Below, piece by piece: positions 26,128-35,259 of a DNA stretch of 64,000 bases (the stretch's first letter is position 1; each line of letters begins with the position of its first letter). Position numbers and translations under genes: made by a program. The notes beneath the pieces are model-generated. The model did no database searches and was not told the origin of the DNA. It worked only from the letters and a program-made list of their open reading frames with translations. Source of the stretch: Burkholderia sp. WAC0059 (GTDB lineage: Bacteria; Pseudomonadota; Gammaproteobacteria; Burkholderiales; Burkholderiaceae); the NCBI RefSeq assembly GCF_002870125.1, contig NZ_PNEO01000002.1, positions 340,686 to 404,685 of the forward strand. Reading direction: 5' to 3'.

Positions 26128-26428
26128 GGCGCCTCCGGCAAGAGATTTTCCACGCGTTGGCGGACGGGGATATCACACGCTTGCAAACATCCCGACCAGA
26201 AAGGGCTCTGCTGAACGACTGCGAAAAGCATAGCGCCGTCGATCCGTTGCGGAAAGACGGGAAACCCCGTCGACGCCTGGTGATGCGAACGACATGGGCG
26301 AAGCCGGGGTTCGGCACGCGGTGAGGAAGATTACCGCAAGCGCGGCGATCGCGTTGCCACGGTGAGCGATGAACGAAGGCGCCGCCCGGGCCGGGTGGCG
26401 GCGGGGCGACCGGGCGGCGTTCGGGGCC
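26128..26428. other. Intergenic region upstream of the diguanylate cyclase
   Basis: 301 bp between the amidotransferase stop and the cyclase start on the same strand. It must hold the cyclase promoter. I see no gene, repeat or clear operator. Confidence 0.5.
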
Positions 26429-27265
26429 TCAGCTTCTCGTGCGCGGAGCAAAGGCCCGCTGGCGGAGCTCGCCGCGATGCGCGACGACGGCGGTGCCCTC
26501 CTCGATCGCCTCCCAGGCGTCGGGCAGATCGACGAGCGGTTCGGACAGCACGAGAAAGGCGTCGTCGCCCACCGCGGCGATGCGGGGGTCGTGCGGATAG
26601 AGCTCGTGCAGATGTTTGAACGAGGTGCTGTGAAAAAGCGTGCGCGAGCGCCCGTCGCTCGAATAGCGCGCCGCGACGACCCGCTCGCCGTCGGTCGCGC
26701 AGACGGTCATGTTGAGCGGCGCCTCGACCCGGTGCTTCGCCGCGGTCTGCTCCACGAAGCCCGCCATCCGCTCGAGCGCGGCCACGGGGTCCTGATTCAG
26801 CCCGAAGGTCAGCGCCAGATAGAACATGACCTCGGAATCGGTCGAACCCTCGATCGCCCCGAACAGCCCCGGGTCGATGCCGAGCATCAGGTCGCGGCGC
26901 AGCGTCTGATAGTGACGAATCTGCCCGTTGTGAACGAACAGCCACTGGTTGTGGCGAAACGGATGGCAGTTGGTTTCCTGCACCGGCGTGTCGGTCGCCG
27001 CGCGGATGTGCGCGACGAACAGCGGCGAATGAATGGCGCGCGCCGCCTCCCGCAGATTGCGGTCGTTCCAGGCCGGGCTCACGCTGCGGTAGCGGAACGG
27101 GGCCTCGTGCGCCTCGCCGTACCAGCCGACGCCGAAGCCGTCGCCGTTGGTCGTCGTCGCGCCGAGGCGCGAATGCAGGCTCTGGTCGATCAGCGAGTGC
27201 TTTTCGCGGAACAGGACGGTTTCGAGCTGAATCGGATTGCCGGTGTAGGCAAGCCAGCGGCACAT
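26429..27265 (-). CDS. Class II glutamine amidotransferase (YafJ/EgtC-like)
   Basis: 278 residues from ATG at 27265. This start is chosen because the following Cys2 (MCRWLAYTG) must become the N-terminal nucleophile, and AGGAG lies upstream; longer starts would bury it. It contains the GATTTNGDGFGVGWY glutaminase core, HIRAATDTPVQETNCHPF and NGQIRHY. It hydrolyses glutamine to ammonia for transfer or acts as a stand-alone amidohydrolase. No partner synthetase is adjacent, so the acceptor is unknown. Confidence 0.9.
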   Translation of the reverse strand: MCRWLAYTGNPIQLETVLFREKHSLIDQSLHSRLGATTTNGDGFGVGWYGEAHEAPFRYRSVSPAWNDRNLREAARAIHSPLFVAHIRAATDTPVQETNCHPFRHNQWLFVHNGQIRHYQTLRRDLMLGIDPGLFGAIEGSTDSEVMFYLALTFGLNQDPVAALERMAGFVEQTAAKHRVEAPLNMTVCATDGERVVAARYSSDGRSRTLFHSTSFKHLHELYPHDPRIAAVGDDAFLVLSEPLVDLPDAWEAIEEGTAVVAHRGELRQRAFAPRTRS

Positions 27266-27524
27266 GGGCGTTTCTCCTGCCATCGAGGCGGTGATCGTGC
27301 GTATGGTACGTATGGCGCGCGGCATCGTTTCCATGCGTCGCGCGGGCGGTTGACCGACTCGACCGATCGATTAATTACCGGACCGTCGTCGCTGCCGGGC
27401 CGGCAAGCCGGACGCGCATCGTTAGCGAACGTCCGGCAGCGGCGAGCACCTGCGAGCATAGTACGGAATGCAGCGGGTCGTCGCCGAACCGGGCGCCGCC
27501 GGCAAGGAGAACGCAAGGGGAAAG

Positions 27525-30500
27525 TCAGTACACGTCGCGCACGTAGCGCTTGTCCTTCGCGAGCCGGCTCACGTATTCGGCGGCCTGTGCGTCGCTCATG
27601 CCGCCGTGGCGGGCCGCGATGGTCCGGAGCGCCGCGTCCACGTCCTTCGCCATGCGCGCGGCGTCTCCGCAGACGTAGAAATGCGCGCCCTCTTCGAGCC
27701 ACGCCCAGAGCTCGGCCCCGTTTTCGAGCATGCGGTCCTGCACGTAGACCTTGCCGGCCTGGTCGCGCGAGAACGCGAGATCGAGGCGCGTGAGCAGGCC
27801 TTTCTCGCGCATCGATTCGAGTTCGTCGCGATAGTAGAAGTCCGTCGCCGCGTGCTGCTCGCCGAAGAACAGCCAGTTGCGCCCGGTCTCGCCGCGCGCG
27901 AGCCGCTCGTGCAGGAAGCCTCGGAACGGCGCGACGCCGGTGCCGGGCCCGACCATCACGATCGGCGTGTCGCCGCTGCGCGGCGGGCGAAAGTGCGTCG
28001 ACTTCTGGACGAACACCGGCACGTCGTGTCCGCCCGCGCGGTCCGCGAGGAACGTCGACGCCACGCCCTTGCGCGCGCGCCGGCCGTTGCTGTAGCGCAC
28101 GGCCGACACCGTCAGATGCACCTCGCCCGGATGCGCGAGCGGGCTCGACGCGATCGAGTACAGACGCGGCTGAAGCCGCTTGAGCATGCCCACGAGCTCC
28201 GCCGCCGAGAGCGTCACCGGAAACTCGTGCAGCACGTCGGCCAGTTGCTGGCCCCAGAGCCATTGCTTGAGCTCCGCCTTGCGGTCCTCCGCGAGCAAGG
28301 CGCCGAGCGCGCCGTTCTCGCTGCGGGACGCGATGAACGCCAGCGCATCGGGCCCCGGCCGCGCGATCTCGTAGTAGCTGCCGAGCGCCTCGGCGAGCGG
28401 CACTTCGCCGACGCCGCTCACCGTCACCGGCGCGTCGGCGCTGAGCCCGGCCAGGTCGATCAGTTCGTCGACGAGCTCGGGACAGTTGCGGGGCCAGACG
28501 CCGAGCGCGTCGCCCACCTCGTATTCGAGCCCGCTGTCCGCCGTCGCGAGGCAGACGTAGCGGGTGTCCTTGGCCGCGCCTTCGCCGTTGAGCCGCACAT
28601 TCGTCACGAGCCGCGAGGCCGCGGGCCGCGCCTTGGTCGGCGCGGCGCCGGACGACCGCTCGGGCACCCTGCCGCCCGCGGGCACGGCGTGAAGCTCGGC
28701 ATCCACTTCCTTGATGCGCGCGCCGACGCGTTCGAGCCAGGCGTCGGCGGGCCCCTGGAAGTCGGTGTCGCATTCGGCGCAAACGAGCAGGCGCGTCGCG
28801 CCGAGTTCGGCCATGCGCGCGTCGAGATGGCGGCCGTGCCCGCAGAACTGGTCGTAGTTGCGGTCGCCGAACGCGAGCACGGCGTGATGCACGCCGTCGA
28901 GACGCGGCGCGTTCCCGTCCCTGAGCGCCTGCCAGAAGTCCAGGCCGTTGTCGGGCGGATCGCCGTCGCCGAACGTGCTCGTCATCAGCAGAACGAACTG
29001 TGCCTTCGCGAGCAGCGCGACGTCGTAGTCGGCCATGCAGGCCATACGTATCTCGAAGCCGGCCTCCATGAGCGCGGTGGCGTAGCGCTCGGTCAGCGAT
29101 TCGACGTTGCCCGTCTGCGACGCCCAGAGCAACGTCACGCGCGGCCGCGCATGGCCGATCGTCACGGGATGCTCCGTGTCCTGCGGCAACGCCGGATTGT
29201 CTGCCGGCGAAGCCTCGCCGCGGCTGAACAGCCCGGCCAGCACGCCGTTCATCCACACCCGCGCGAACGGGCGCAGCGGCGCGTCGGCGGGCAGCGTCGG
29301 CACGCCGGTCCGGCGCGCCTGCGGCAGACGCAGGCCGCTGACGAAGCCGGAAACGTAGGCGCGCTCCGTGTCGTCCAGTTCGGGCGCGGCGCGCTCCTGC
29401 ATGCCGAGCAGGGTCATGAAAGCATCGATGCGGGACATATCCTGTTCCCCGGAAAATGGCGCGGTCTCCCGAGCGGGTTCTGCGAGCGCCTGGTCGAGGT
29501 TTGCGGGCAATTGATCGGGTTGGGCGAGCCCCCGGAGAACGGGTTCGGCCGCGGCACGCGCCGGCGCATCGGCGCGGTTTGCCGGCGCGCCGGCCGGCCC
29601 CGCCTCGACGCGGCTCAGCGCGACGGCGCAGAACTTGAGTTCGGGCTGCTGCGAAACCGGATCGACGGCGTCGTGCGTGACCTCGTTGATGCAGAGGTCG
29701 TCGCCGAACACGTCGTTCCAGTGCATGGGCGCAAAGCACTGGCCCGCCTGCACGCGGTCGGTCACGACGGCGGGCAGCACGGCCCGCCCGCGCCGCGAGC
29801 GGATTTCCACGCTGTCCTTCGGCGCGACGCCGAGCGCAGCGGCGTCCTCGGGATGCAGCTCGACGAACGGGCTCGGGTTGAGCTTGTTGAGCATCGGAAC
29901 CTTGCCCGTCTTCGTCATCGTGTGCCACTGGTGTTGCAGGCGGCCGGTGTTGAGCACGACGGGAAACGCGGCATCGGGCATTTCCGCCGGCTCGACGTGC
30001 GGACGCGCGAAAAAGACGGCCTTGCCGCTGGGCGTCGGAAACGCGAGCGCAGGACGGCTGCCGTCCTCCCGTTGCTTCGGCGTCTGGCTCACGCCGTCGT
30101 TCAGATAGCGGACCGGGTGGCGAGCCTGCGCATCGTCCGGCGGACACGGCCACTGCTGCGGAGCGTCGCGCAGGCTCGCGTGGCTCACGCCGCGTAGGTC
30201 GTAGCCCGTCTTCGAATTCGAAAAGCGCGCGAGCTCGGCGAAGACTTCTTCAGCGCTCGCGTAGCTGAACGCGTCGGCAAACCCCATCGCGCAGGCGACG
30301 CGCGCGATGATCTGCCAGTCCGGCAGCGCGTCGCCGGGCGGCGCGATCGCGCGACGCATCAGCGTCAGGTTGCGCTCGGAGTTCACCATCACGCCCTCGG
30401 CCTCGGCCCAGAGCGCGCCGGGCAGAAGGACGTCGGCGTAGCGGCTCGTCTCGGTGTCGAGGAACGCGTCCTGGCAGATCACGAGCTCGGCGGCCTGCAG

Positions 30501-31793
30501 GCCCGCGATCACGTTGCGGCGGTTCGCGACCGTCGCGACCGGATTCGTGCAGACGATCCAGCACGCCTTGATCTCGCCCGCCGCCATGCGGCCGAACATG
30601 TCGATGGTGCCCTGTCCCGCCTCGGCCTTCAGCGTGCCGGGCGCGAGGCCCCATTGCGCCTCGGCAAACGCGCGGTCCTCGTCGACGAGCAGCGAGCGCT
30701 GGCCCGGCAGCCCCGGCCCCATGTAGCCCATCTCGCGCCCGCCCATCGCGTTGGGCTGGCCCGTCAGCGAGAACGGCCCGCTGCCGGGACGGCAGATCCG
30801 GCCCGTCGCCAGATGCAGGTTGCAGATCGCGTTGGTGTTCCAGGTGCCGTGCGTGCTCTGGTTCAGGCCCATGGTCCAGAGGCTCGTCCACTCGGGCGCC
30901 TCGCCGATCCATTGCGCGGCCTGGCGAATGTCGGCCTCGGCGAGGCCCGTGATCTGCGCGACGCGCTCGGGCGGATAGTCGTCGAGAAACGCGGGCATCG
31001 CGTCCCAGCCCTCGGTGTGCGCCTCGATGAAGGCCGCATCGGTATGGCCGTTGCGATGCAGCAGGTGCAGCAGGCCGTTGAGCAGCGCGAGGTCGGTGCC
31101 GGGCTTGATCGGCAGGTAAAGATCGGCCTTGGCGGCCGTCGCGTTGCGCCGCGGGTCCACGACGATGAGGCGCGCGCCGGCCTTCACGCGGTCCATCATG
31201 CGCAGGAACAGGATGGGATGGCAGTCGGCCATGTTCGCGCCGATCACGAAGAACAGGTCGGCGCGGTCGAGATCCCCGTACGAGCCCGGCGGCCCGTCCG
31301 CGCCCAGCGAGAGCTTGTAGCCGCTGCCGGCGCTCGCCATGCACAACCGCGAGTTCGACTCGATGTGGCGCGTGCCGACGAAGCCCTTGGCGAGCTTGTT
31401 GACGAGATACTGGGCCTCGATCGACATCTGGCCCGAGACGTAGAACGAGAGCGCGTCGGGGCCGTGCGCGTCGAGCACGGCGCGCAGGCGGCGCGCGGTG
31501 TCGGCGATCGCCTCGTCCATCGCCAGCGGTACCGGGTCGGCCTCGCGCGCGCGCCGCACGAAGGCGTGTTCGAGCCGGCCCGAGCGGCGCAGCGCGACGT
31601 GCGCCGACGAGCCCTTCGTGCACAGCCGCCCGAAGTTCGCGGGGTGATCGCGGTCGCCAGCGATCCGCACGACCTCGCCGCCCTCGACGTGCAGGACCAT
31701 CCCGCAGCCCACGCCGCAGTACGGACAGACGGTATGGACGGTCTCGCCGCTCATGCCCGCCGCTCCGCCCGCTCGCGCCGTCGAATTGCCCAT
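27525..31793 (-). CDS. nasA: Fused assimilatory nitrate reductase / NADPH flavoprotein
   Basis: 1422 residues. The N-terminal 4Fe-4S motif has Cys23, Cys26, Cys30 and Cys58. A molybdopterin bis-MGD catalytic region follows, with a C-terminal MGD-binding part ending near 760. Next come a linker, a flavodoxin-type FMN domain beginning near 885 (WASQTGNVESLTERY), and a CysJ/cytochrome P450 reductase-like FAD-NADPH module to the C-terminal DVY. This makes a self-sufficient NADPH-dependent nitrate reductase needing no separate electron donor subunit. An alternative start is Met14 at 31754. No nirBD or nitrate ABC transporter is adjacent. A terminator hairpin sits 30 bases upstream of the start. 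Confidence 0.92.
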   Translation of the reverse strand: MGNSTARAGGAAGMSGETVHTVCPYCGVGCGMVLHVEGGEVVRIAGDRDHPANFGRLCTKGSSAHVALRRSGRLEHAFVRRAREADPVPLAMDEAIADTARRLRAVLDAHGPDALSFYVSGQMSIEAQYLVNKLAKGFVGTRHIESNSRLCMASAGSGYKLSLGADGPPGSYGDLDRADLFFVIGANMADCHPILFLRMMDRVKAGARLIVVDPRRNATAAKADLYLPIKPGTDLALLNGLLHLLHRNGHTDAAFIEAHTEGWDAMPAFLDDYPPERVAQITGLAEADIRQAAQWIGEAPEWTSLWTMGLNQSTHGTWNTNAICNLHLATGRICRPGSGPFSLTGQPNAMGGREMGYMGPGLPGQRSLLVDEDRAFAEAQWGLAPGTLKAEAGQGTIDMFGRMAAGEIKACWIVCTNPVATVANRRNVIAGLQAAELVICQDAFLDTETSRYADVLLPGALWAEAEGVMVNSERNLTLMRRAIAPPGDALPDWQIIARVACAMGFADAFSYASAEEVFAELARFSNSKTGYDLRGVSHASLRDAPQQWPCPPDDAQARHPVRYLNDGVSQTPKQREDGSRPALAFPTPSGKAVFFARPHVEPAEMPDAAFPVVLNTGRLQHQWHTMTKTGKVPMLNKLNPSPFVELHPEDAAALGVAPKDSVEIRSRRGRAVLPAVVTDRVQAGQCFAPMHWNDVFGDDLCINEVTHDAVDPVSQQPELKFCAVALSRVEAGPAGAPANRADAPARAAAEPVLRGLAQPDQLPANLDQALAEPARETAPFSGEQDMSRIDAFMTLLGMQERAAPELDDTERAYVSGFVSGLRLPQARRTGVPTLPADAPLRPFARVWMNGVLAGLFSRGEASPADNPALPQDTEHPVTIGHARPRVTLLWASQTGNVESLTERYATALMEAGFEIRMACMADYDVALLAKAQFVLLMTSTFGDGDPPDNGLDFWQALRDGNAPRLDGVHHAVLAFGDRNYDQFCGHGRHLDARMAELGATRLLVCAECDTDFQGPADAWLERVGARIKEVDAELHAVPAGGRVPERSSGAAPTKARPAASRLVTNVRLNGEGAAKDTRYVCLATADSGLEYEVGDALGVWPRNCPELVDELIDLAGLSADAPVTVSGVGEVPLAEALGSYYEIARPGPDALAFIASRSENGALGALLAEDRKAELKQWLWGQQLADVLHEFPVTLSAAELVGMLKRLQPRLYSIASSPLAHPGEVHLTVSAVRYSNGRRARKGVASTFLADRAGGHDVPVFVQKSTHFRPPRSGDTPIVMVGPGTGVAPFRGFLHERLARGETGRNWLFFGEQHAATDFYYRDELESMREKGLLTRLDLAFSRDQAGKVYVQDRMLENGAELWAWLEEGAHFYVCGDAARMAKDVDAALRTIAARHGGMSDAQAAEYVSRLAKDKRYVRDVY

Positions 31794-31822
31794 GCCGTCA
31801 CTTTGCTTTCCGTCCCGCCAAT

Positions 31823-31872
31823 AAAAAAAGCGTCCTGCCGGCTCCGTCGGAATGACGGAACGGGCAGGACGC
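31823..31872 (-). terminator. Strong intrinsic terminator just upstream of the nitrate reductase fusion (possible attenuator)
   Basis: Minus strand GCGTCCTGCC (31872 side) pairs with GGCAGGACGC, with a smaller nested hairpin, and is followed by seven Ts. It lies 277 bases after mocA but only 30 bases before the nasA-like start. It may end the cox transcript or act as a leader attenuator for nasA. Confidence 0.8.
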
Positions 31873-32148
31873 CGTTGTCCTCAAGCTGCTCAAGCTGTCG
31901 CTACGAATGTCTGCACAACCGGAATCGACTCTGGCTCCGGCCGGAGGATCAAAAGCAACATTCGAGCCATGCGGACAAACCGCCCGGGAACCGGGGCGGC
32001 GCGAAAGAACGCGCACGGAAAAGCAAAACGGGGCCGCCCGACGCGCGGGATTCGGTCCCGACTATGGTGCAACGCGGCACAGCCGTTGTGCGTGACGGCG
32101 GATAGGCTTGCGGCGGCGGCGAGGAGATGACGCCCCGCGCGAGACGAC
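31873..32148. promoter_or_regulatory. Region between mocA and the nas leader terminator
   Basis: 276 bp with no gene. It must hold either the end of the cox transcript or the promoter and upstream leader of the nitrate reductase gene. The minus strand contains a direct repeat CAGCTTGAG-CAGCTTGAG at about 31881-31898 just before the terminator. No sigma-54 promoter with correct GG-GC spacing was found. Confidence 0.4.
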
Positions 32149-32871
32149 TCAACCGTGTTCGGTAGCGGAGACAACCGGCATGCGTCCCGTCGGGTCGGCG
32201 CCGCCCGACGCAGCGCCGGTCTCACCGACGCCTGCCTCCCCGCCGAGCCGCGCGACGATGCGCGCGTAGTCCTCGGGCGTATCCATGTCGGTCGTGAAGC
32301 GATCGTGCGCCGCCTCGTGGACGAACACCTCGTCGCCATGCTCGGCGATCAGCTTGCGACAGCCCGGATTGACGTGTCCGTTGACGACCTCGGGCGTGTA
32401 GCTCGCGGCGAACAGCACGGGATTGCCGCGCTCCCCGCCGGACATGGGCACGAGAATCGAGCCGCGCGGCCTCGCCGCCCAGGCTTCGACGAGTTCGCGA
32501 TAGTCGGCGGCTTCGAGCAGCACCTGGTCGGCGAGGCAGATCATGACCACATCGCAGGGCGACTGCAGCGCGGCCACGCCCGCCGCGACCGAAGTCATCT
32601 GCCCCTGCGCGTAGCGCGGGTTGCCGCGGAAGGTGACGGGCAGGCCGTCGAGCGCCTCGAAGATCGCGCGGCCGTTGAAGCCCGTCACGACGACGACTTC
32701 CCGCGGCCCGGCGTCGAGCACGGCCCGCACGGTGCGCCGCACGGCAGGCTCGCCGCGCAGCGGCAGCAGGAGCTTGTGCCGGCCCGCCATCCGGCTCGAC
32801 AGTCCCGCCGCCAGCACCACGGCCGAAAACGCCGTCGCGGCGGGGGATGGGGAAGATGCGCATGCGTTCAT
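32149..32871 (-). CDS. mocA: Molybdenum cofactor cytidylyltransferase (MocA-like)
   Basis: 240 residues from ATG at 32871, overlapping the coxF stop (ATGA). The nucleotidyltransferase signature AVVLAAGLSSRMAGRHKLLLPL and VVMICLADQVLL are clear. It would convert Mo-molybdopterin to the cytosine dinucleotide (MCD) form used by CO dehydrogenase and other xanthine-oxidase-family enzymes. Its place as the last gene of the cox operon fits that role exactly. The C-terminal about 20 residues are a Gly-rich tail. Confidence 0.9.
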   Translation of the reverse strand: MNACASSPSPAATAFSAVVLAAGLSSRMAGRHKLLLPLRGEPAVRRTVRAVLDAGPREVVVVTGFNGRAIFEALDGLPVTFRGNPRYAQGQMTSVAAGVAALQSPCDVVMICLADQVLLEAADYRELVEAWAARPRGSILVPMSGGERGNPVLFAASYTPEVVNGHVNPGCRKLIAEHGDEVFVHEAAHDRFTTDMDTPEDYARIVARLGGEAGVGETGAASGGADPTGRMPVVSATEHG

Positions 32872-34037
32872 CGTCCGGCTCCCATGGACGCCGTTGCGGC
32901 AATGCTCATGTACCGCTCGGGCGTCTTCTCGAACTCGACCTTGCAGCAGTCGCAGCAGAAATAGACCTTCTGCCCGCCGTGCTCGATCACGTGCTTCGCC
33001 GACGCGATCTCGACGCTCATGCCGCAGACGGGGTTCACGTAGCGTCCCCCGGCGGCCTGCGGCACGCCGCCGAGTTTGGCAGCCGGTTCGTCGCCGGATT
33101 CGCCAGGCTCGCTCACCTCGCCGCACGGCATCAGCGGTGGCACGCGCTCGCTCGCGAGCGCGGCGTGCGTACGGGCGGCCCCGCCGGAAGCAGCAGGGCC
33201 TGCCGCCTGCCCGGCGGCGCCCGCCTCGGCCTGCTCTAGCTCGCGGCGCATCGCCACGAGCCCCGCCACCGCCCCGAGCGCGATCTCCTGCGGCGTCTGC
33301 GCGTGGATCGGCGGCCCGGCCGGCGCATGGAGCGCCGCCAGCCGCGCCTCGTCGATGCCGCGCAGACGCATCGTCTCGCGCAACCGGTCCGCCTTGCGGC
33401 GGCTCGCGATCAGCAGGACCGCCGCGGCGCCGCTATGCAGCGCGGCTTCGAGCGCGTCCTCGTCGCCGTCGCCCTGGGTCGCGACGAGGGCCAGCAGCGG
33501 CGCCATCGCCGTCATCGCCGCCGCGTCGAACCCCGGCATCACGTGCGACACGCCCGCTGCCGCGAACGACTGGGTCGCCACGCCGAGCGCCGAACCGACG
33601 GCCGCGCCCACGCGCAACCCAGCGCGCTGCGCGAGCATGCACGCCTCGAGCGCGGCCGGCGTGGCGCCCAGCACGAGCACGAGCGGCGCGGGCACGGTCG
33701 GCTGGATGAACAGCTCCAGCGCGCCGTTGCTCGCGCACGGCATCGCGTGCGACTCGACGCCTTCGTCCGGCGCCTGCGGCTCGTTGCTGATGCGCACGCG
33801 CCGCGGCTGGCCCGCGCGGATGGCCTGCCGCGCGGCCTCGATCACGATGGCGCGCGAGCAGCCGCCGCCGATCCAGCCGTGCAGCGTGCCGTCGGCCTCC
33901 ACGAGCGCCTGCGCGCCGACCCAGGTCGAGGTGGGCGGCGCGGCACGGATCACGGTCGCGACGGCGAACGGCTCGGCGGCGTCGATGAGACGCTGTTCGA
34001 GTTGCAGCAGGGTATCGGTGTCGGTTTCGGTATTCAT
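32868..34037 (-). CDS. coxF: XdhC/CoxF-family Mo-cofactor maturation protein with C-terminal YHS domain
   Basis: 389 residues. Two XdhC/CoxI parts (HGWIGGGCSRAIVIEAARQA, then the Rossmann-like LVLGATPAALEACMLAQRAG) bind and insert the Mo cofactor, including its sulfuration, into the large subunit. After a linker (about 275-330), residues about 335-377 form a YHS domain (NPVCGMSVEIASAKHVIEHG and KVYFCCDCCKVEFEKTPERY), a Cys-rich metal-binding module normally found in copper/metal transporters and hydroxylases. The fusion is unusual. It lies between coxE and mocA, overlapping mocA by four bases. Confidence 0.88.
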   Translation of the reverse strand: MNTETDTDTLLQLEQRLIDAAEPFAVATVIRAAPPTSTWVGAQALVEADGTLHGWIGGGCSRAIVIEAARQAIRAGQPRRVRISNEPQAPDEGVESHAMPCASNGALELFIQPTVPAPLVLVLGATPAALEACMLAQRAGLRVGAAVGSALGVATQSFAAAGVSHVMPGFDAAAMTAMAPLLALVATQGDGDEDALEAALHSGAAAVLLIASRRKADRLRETMRLRGIDEARLAALHAPAGPPIHAQTPQEIALGAVAGLVAMRRELEQAEAGAAGQAAGPAASGGAARTHAALASERVPPLMPCGEVSEPGESGDEPAAKLGGVPQAAGGRYVNPVCGMSVEIASAKHVIEHGGQKVYFCCDCCKVEFEKTPERYMSIAATASMGAGR

Positions 34038-34038
34038 T

Positions 34039-35259
34039 TCATTGCAGGACGGACAGCACCTGGGGAAAGATTTTCTCGAGACTCGCGAGGTCGCGCGCGC
34101 CGGCGAAGAGGTCCAGATACGGCAGCGCGGCCTGCATGCCGGCGCTCGCCGGCGTGAAGCCGGGCCGGCCGGCGAGCGGATTGAGCCAGACGAGCGCGCG
34201 GCAACGCCGCCGGATCGACGCGAGCGCCTGTTGCAGCCGCGCAGGGTCGCCCGCGTCGTAGCCGTCGCTCACGATCACGACGGCCGTGCGCGCGTGCAGC
34301 AGGCGCGCCGCGTGGAGCCGCTCGAACGCCTCCAGGCTCTCGCCGATGCGCGTGCCGCCAGCCCAGCCCGCCGAAAGCAATTGCAGGCGCTCCTGCGAGC
34401 GCCACGGGTCCGGGTCGCGCAACGCCGCGTCCACGCCGACGAGCTGCGTGTGAAAGATGAACGTGTGGACGTCGGAGACGCGCGCGCCCAGCACGCGCGC
34501 GAGCCGCAGATAGAAGAAGCTGTAGAGGCTCATCGAGCGGCTCACGTCGAGCAGCAGCACGAGGCGTGGACGCTGCCGGCGCTTGCGGCGCCAGGCGAGG
34601 TCGAGCGGCAGGCCGCCGTGCGACAGGCTGCGGCGGATCGTGCGGCGCAGGTCGATCGAGCGGCCCGCGTTCGCGCGCTGCTCGCGGCGCATCTGGATGC
34701 CGCGCAGCCGCTGCGCGAAACGCCGGATCGCGTCGTCGATCGCGAAGAGCGCGTCGGGTTCGTTCAGATGGCGGAAGTCGGCCTGCGCGAGCGAAGCCGC
34801 CGAACTCGCGCCCTCGTCGGCGGCCCCGCCTTCGCCGGGCGAGCCGCCGTCGTCGTCGCGCGCGGCCAGCGCCACCGGCATGCCTTCGCTCGCGTCCGGC
34901 GCCGACGACGCGGCCTCGTCGCGTTCGAGCGCGCCCGCGCCCGAGGCCTGCGTGCGCACGAGCCGGCGCCGGTTCGGCGCGAGAAAATACGCGTCGAACA
35001 GTTCGTCGAAGCGCCGCCATTCGCTCGCGCGCGAGCACAGCAGCGCGCGCAGGCTCCAGCGCAACACGTCGCGGTCGAGCTGGCCCATCCGGTGCGCGAC
35101 CTCCATCGACGCGGCCACGTCGCCGCTCGTCACGCCGAAGTCGTTCGCGCGCAGCCAGCCCGCGAAACCCGCATAGCGCGCGACGAGCGTCTCCTCGAGG
35201 CTCGCGTCCGGCGCGCGCCGCGGTCTGCCTTCGATCCCGCAATCGATGCCGGTCAACAT
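34039..35259 (-). CDS. coxE: CoxE-like VWA-domain protein
   Basis: 406 residues. The C-terminal half is a von Willebrand A domain with an intact MIDAS motif DVSRS (DxSxS) and a later SDGYDAGD. The N-terminal half is helical, with an Ala/Asp/Glu-rich insert near 105-155. In Oligotropha-type cox clusters, CoxE works with the AAA+ protein CoxD to build the [CuSMoO2] centre. The start overlaps the coxD stop by seven bases; there is only a one-base gap to coxF. Confidence 0.9.
   Translation of the reverse strand: MLTGIDCGIEGRPRRAPDASLEETLVARYAGFAGWLRANDFGVTSGDVAASMEVAHRMGQLDRDVLRWSLRALLCSRASEWRRFDELFDAYFLAPNRRRLVRTQASGAGALERDEAASSAPDASEGMPVALAARDDDGGSPGEGGAADEGASSAASLAQADFRHLNEPDALFAIDDAIRRFAQRLRGIQMRREQRANAGRSIDLRRTIRRSLSHGGLPLDLAWRRKRRQRPRLVLLLDVSRSMSLYSFFYLRLARVLGARVSDVHTFIFHTQLVGVDAALRDPDPWRSQERLQLLSAGWAGGTRIGESLEAFERLHAARLLHARTAVVIVSDGYDAGDPARLQQALASIRRRCRALVWLNPLAGRPGFTPASAGMQAALPYLDLFAGARDLASLEKIFPQVLSVLQ

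Noticed and set aside
31873..32148. Looked for paired hexaloop hairpins of the ANTAR/NasT type before the nas terminator.
   Set aside because: No two stems with A at loop position 1 and G at position 4 could be drawn with confidence.
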